From the NCBI GenBank assembly GCA_013820975.1, contig JACDHQ010000104.1, positions 1 through 7,139 on the forward strand: a stretch of DNA of 7,139 nt. The letters run 5' to 3'. The notes beneath the pieces were generated by a model, which saw only the letters and a list, made by a program, of their open reading frames with translations, was not told the origin of the DNA and ran no database searches. Every line of letters starts with the position of its first letter. The stretch's first letter is position 1. This document shows, piece after piece, positions 5,187-7,139 of the stretch. The position numbers were made by a program, and so were the translations under genes. Origin of the DNA: Gemmatimonadaceae bacterium. GTDB lineage: Bacteria; Gemmatimonadota; Gemmatimonadetes; Gemmatimonadales; Gemmatimonadaceae.

Positions 5187-6314
5187 ATGCGCCCGCGTCA
5201 CGCCTACGTCCACGTTCCCTTCTGCGCACGGCGCTGTTCGTACTGCGACTTTTCCATCGCGGTCCGCCGCGATGTGCCGGTGGATGCATACCTCGCCGGA
5301 CTGGCGGGGGAGCTCGCGGTCCGATACCCCGCGACGGGCGACGAAGGGGCCTGGAAGCTTGCCACGCTTTACTTCGGAGGCGGCACGCCATCGCGCCTCG
5401 GTGGCGAGGGCGTGGCGCAGATGCTCGAAGTCATCCGCCGCCATGCGACCCCCGAAGCCGGTGCAGAGATCACCCTCGAAGCGAATCCCGACGACGCGAC
5501 ACCGGAGGCCGCCGTACGTTGGGCGGCCTCCGGTGTCAACCGCGTATCGCTCGGCGTCCAGTCGTTCGAGCCGCGGGTGCTCGACTGGATGCATCGGTCG
5601 CACACGGTGGATCGAGTCAACCCCGCGATCGCCGCGGTGCGCGCAGCCGGGATCACCGATATCTCGGTGGACCTGATCTTCGCGCTGCCCGAGTTCCTGC
5701 AGCGCGACTGGCGGGCGGACCTGGAGCGTGCGCTCGCGCTCGACCCGACGCATGTCTCGCTCTACGGCCTGACCATCGAGCCGCGGACGCCGCTCGGCCG
5801 GTGGCACGCCCGCGGAGAGGTCGTCGAGTCGCCTGAGGATCGATATGCCGACGAGTTCATGCTGGCTCACGAACTCGTCACGTCGGCCGGGTTGGACCAT
5901 TACGAAGTCTCCAACTTCGGCAAGCCGGGGCACTGGTCGCGACACAACCAGTCCTACTGGCGGGGGGTTGCGTATGCCGGCCTGGGTCCCGGGGCGCACG
6001 AATACGACGGCATTGCGCGACGGTGGAACGCCTCCGCCTACGCAGCGTGGCTGCAGCGTGCCAGCGAGGGCCGGGATCCGGTCGAAGGCTCCGAGACGCT
6101 GACCGCCGAGAACAGAATCGCCGAGTCCGTGTATCTCGGATTGAGGTCGGTCGCCGGGCTCGAACTGTGCGCCGGCGAAGTGGCCCACGTGCAGCCGTGG
6201 ATCGAGGCAGGCTGGGGCACGATCGTCACATCAGATCGACTGGTGCTGACGCCCAGTGGGTGGCTCCGGATGGACGCCCTCGCGCAATCCTTGACACTGT
6301 TTCGAAGTCATTGA
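5187..6314 (+). CDS. hemW: Radical SAM heme chaperone HemW
   Basis: HemW binds heme and is thought to deliver it to respiratory enzymes; it was long misannotated as oxygen-independent coproporphyrinogen oxidase (HemN). It has 375 residues, normal for the family. The radical-SAM cluster is CxxxCxYC at Cys13, Cys17 and Cys20 followed by DF; HemN has an additional Cys right after, absent here. Other motifs are YFGGGTPS (62-69), LEAN near 97-100, GVNRVSLGVQSF (116-127), DISVDLIFALPE (158-169) and HYEVSNF (238-244). The heme-binding motif HNxxYW is present as HNQSYW at 253-258, which decides HemW over HemN. The C-terminus from about 305 is the usual winged-helix-like HemW tail. Its last codons carry the hrcA -35 element, and its stop lies just before the hrcA -10 box. 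A perfect 16-bp inverted repeat lies inside the gene at 5498-5537. The hemW-hrcA neighbourhood is also found in Bacillus and relatives. Confidence 0.96.
   Translation: MRPRHAYVHVPFCARRCSYCDFSIAVRRDVPVDAYLAGLAGELAVRYPATGDEGAWKLATLYFGGGTPSRLGGEGVAQMLEVIRRHATPEAGAEITLEANPDDATPEAAVRWAASGVNRVSLGVQSFEPRVLDWMHRSHTVDRVNPAIAAVRAAGITDISVDLIFALPEFLQRDWRADLERALALDPTHVSLYGLTIEPRTPLGRWHARGEVVESPEDRYADEFMLAHELVTSAGLDHYEVSNFGKPGHWSRHNQSYWRGVAYAGLGPGAHEYDGIARRWNASAYAAWLQRASEGRDPVEGSETLTAENRIAESVYLGLRSVAGLELCAGEVAHVQPWIEAGWGTIVTSDRLVLTPSGWLRMDALAQSLTLFRSH
5498..5537. repeat. Perfect 16-bp inverted repeat inside hemW
   Basis: Left arm GACACCGGAGGCCGCC (5498-5513), loop GTACGTTG (5514-5521), right arm GGCGGCCTCCGGTGTC (5522-5537). 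The arms are exact reverse complements, and the match stops on both outer flanks and at the loop. The arms encode about residues 104-109 and 112-117, a non-catalytic stretch before the conserved GVNRVSLGVQSF. There is no T-run after the right arm, so this is not a standard intrinsic terminator. Reading frame and HemW motif spacing look undisturbed. Confidence 0.9.
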
Positions 6315-6320
6315 TAGGTT
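6291..6320 (+). promoter_or_regulatory. Putative hrcA promoter (TTGACA - 18 nt - TAGGTT)
   Basis: A perfect TTGACA at 6291-6296 is followed after 18 nt by TAGGTT at 6315-6320, matching the sigma-70 -35 consensus fully and the -10 at the key T, A and final T. The -10 ends 7 nt before the hrcA ATG, so the transcript may be leaderless. The elements overlap the last codons and stop of hemW. It is the best promoter match I noticed in the window. Confidence 0.6.
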
Positions 6321-6327
6321 AGCACTT
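6319..6327 (+). promoter_or_regulatory. CIRCE-like half-site upstream of hrcA
   Basis: TTAGCACTT abuts the hrcA ATG and matches 8 of 9 positions of the left arm of the HrcA operator CIRCE (TTAGCACTC-N9-GAGTGCTAA). The right arm expected at 6337-6345 is not there (GGCGAACCC). An imperfect upstream partner, AAGTCATTG (6305-6313), matches the reverse complement at 5 of 9. The site overlaps the putative -10, a sensible place for autorepression. Confidence 0.45.
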
Positions 6328-7139
6328 ATGGTCTTCGGCGAACCCCTCACGAAGCGCGAGCGGCTGGTGCTCGAAGCTGTGATCCAGACGTACGTGCAGA
6401 CGGCAGAGCCTGCCGGCTCGCGCGCGCTGTCGCGCCGGTTCGGCCTGGGCGTCTCGCCGGCGACCATTCGCAACACGATGAGCGACCTCGAGGAGAAGGG
6501 GTTCCTCACGCACCCGCACACCTCAGCGGGCCGTGTGCCCACCGACAAGGCGTACCGTGCCTATGTCGACCAGATCCTCTCGGCGCCGGCCGACCGCTCA
6601 GGATCGCCCGATCCGCTGCAGACTCGCCTGAAGCAGGAGCTTGCAGAAGGCAGCACGGCAATCGAGCACATCCTCCGGCGCGCGGCGCAGAGTCTCGGGG
6701 TGCTGACCCAGGAGCTCGGTGTGGCAATGGGCCCGCGCCTCGACAGCGTCACGCTGGAGCGACTCGAGCTGGTTCGCATCTCGGCGGGGCGCCTTCTCGT
6801 GGTGCTGTCGCTCCGCGGCGGCGTGATGCGTACGGTGTTCATCGAGGTCGAGGGTGAGATCGCGGATGCCGCCCTCGCCGAGGTGGCCGTTGTGCTCAAC
6901 CAGCGGCTGAGCGGCCTCACGCTGCGTGAGGTGCGGAGTTCGATCGGTGAGCGGCTGCGGGACAGCGGGTCGGGCCCGGGTGCCAGCGTGCTGCTCAACA
7001 TCTTCGTCGAGGAGGGCGAACAGCTCTTCGAGTCGGCGCTGGCCGGCGACGCCCAGAGCGTCGTCCTCGGCCAGCCCTCGGTGCTCGCCGAGCAGCCGGA
7101 GTTCGCCGGCGTGGAGAGCATGCGCCGCCTGCTCACGCT
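6328..7139 (+). CDS. hrcA: Heat-inducible transcription repressor HrcA, 3'-truncated
   Basis: HrcA represses heat-shock genes (groESL, dnaK operon, often its own) by binding CIRCE, with its activity maintained by GroEL. The frame is open from ATG 6328 to the window end, giving 270 of roughly 340 expected residues; the stop lies outside. The N-terminal winged helix carries LTKRERLVLEAVIQTYVQTA, GSRALSRRF, SPATIRNTMSDLEEKGFL (43-60) and HTSAGRVPTDKAYRAYV (64-80), the most diagnostic HrcA stretch. The GAF-like dimerisation and sensing region follows from about 100, and the late motif LGQPSVLAEQPEF (247-259) is where HrcA proteins carry their conserved GxxNLLxxPEF-type segment. No in-frame alternative start fits better. 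A consensus -35 and a CIRCE-like half-site just upstream suggest its own promoter and possible autoregulation. The gene begins 13 nt after hemW, so read-through expression is also likely. grpE or dnaJ would be the expected next gene. Confidence 0.96.
   Translation, partial: MVFGEPLTKRERLVLEAVIQTYVQTAEPAGSRALSRRFGLGVSPATIRNTMSDLEEKGFLTHPHTSAGRVPTDKAYRAYVDQILSAPADRSGSPDPLQTRLKQELAEGSTAIEHILRRAAQSLGVLTQELGVAMGPRLDSVTLERLELVRISAGRLLVVLSLRGGVMRTVFIEVEGEIADAALAEVAVVLNQRLSGLTLREVRSSIGERLRDSGSGPGASVLLNIFVEEGEQLFESALAGDAQSVVLGQPSVLAEQPEFAGVESMRRLLT

Noticed and set aside
4782..6188. Long minus-strand open frame opposite dprA and hemW (also one at 4195-5391)
   Set aside because: Both oppose conserved dprA and hemW frames, show no recognisable domain, and have composition typical of a GC-rich shadow frame.
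5187..6314. Annotation as coproporphyrinogen III dehydrogenase HemN
   Set aside because: The cluster is CxxxCxYC-DF without HemN's fourth Cys, and the HemW heme-binding HNxxYW motif is present at 253-258.
6366..6374. GGTGCTCGA in early hrcA as the missing right arm of CIRCE
   Set aside because: It shares only the GTGCT core and is far beyond the 9-nt spacing; the bases are explained by the codons for LVLEA.

Overview
This is a GC-rich window in which every gene lies on the plus strand and is tightly packed. It comes from a Gram-negative-type bacterium: it carries an Mla/MCE lipid-transport module, which works on the outer membrane. Gene order and several protein details suggest Gemmatimonadota. 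These are the MCE protein with a periodic C-terminal tail, Obg-DprA-HemW-HrcA in a row, and start codons preceded directly by TANNTT boxes. The phylum is an inference from recalled patterns and was not tested.

Layout: (1) 1-1575, the end of an Mla-type lipid transporter: a 5'-truncated ATPase (MlaF-like) and a membrane-anchored MCE substrate-binding protein (MlaD-like). (2) 1615-2604, a Rhizobium etli-type (class 3) L-asparaginase with all expected catalytic and zinc residues. (3) 2642-3286, a carboxymuconolactone-decarboxylase-like protein of unknown role. (4) 3296-4312, the ribosome-associated GTPase Obg, without a C-terminal OCT domain. (5) 4309-5157, DprA, overlapping the obg stop by a GTGA junction. 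(6) 5187-6314, the radical-SAM heme chaperone HemW. (7) 6328 to the window end, the heat-shock repressor HrcA, truncated at 3'.

The genes fall into three functional blocks: envelope lipid traffic; a mixed metabolic and housekeeping run (asparaginase, CMD-like protein, Obg, DprA); and hemW-hrcA, a known neighbour pair in many bacteria that is usually followed by grpE/dnaK/dnaJ. No intergenic gap exceeds 40 nt, and no RNA genes, mobile elements or CRISPR arrays are visible. No classic terminator was found.

The window is mostly ordinary core genome, and I do not see a new multi-gene system. The observations most worth a second look are: a perfect 16-bp inverted repeat with an 8-nt loop inside hemW; a recurrent TANNTT box 6-7 nt before three start codons, suggesting leaderless transcripts; a single CIRCE half-site against the hrcA start codon; and an exact 34-residue periodicity in the MCE protein tail.
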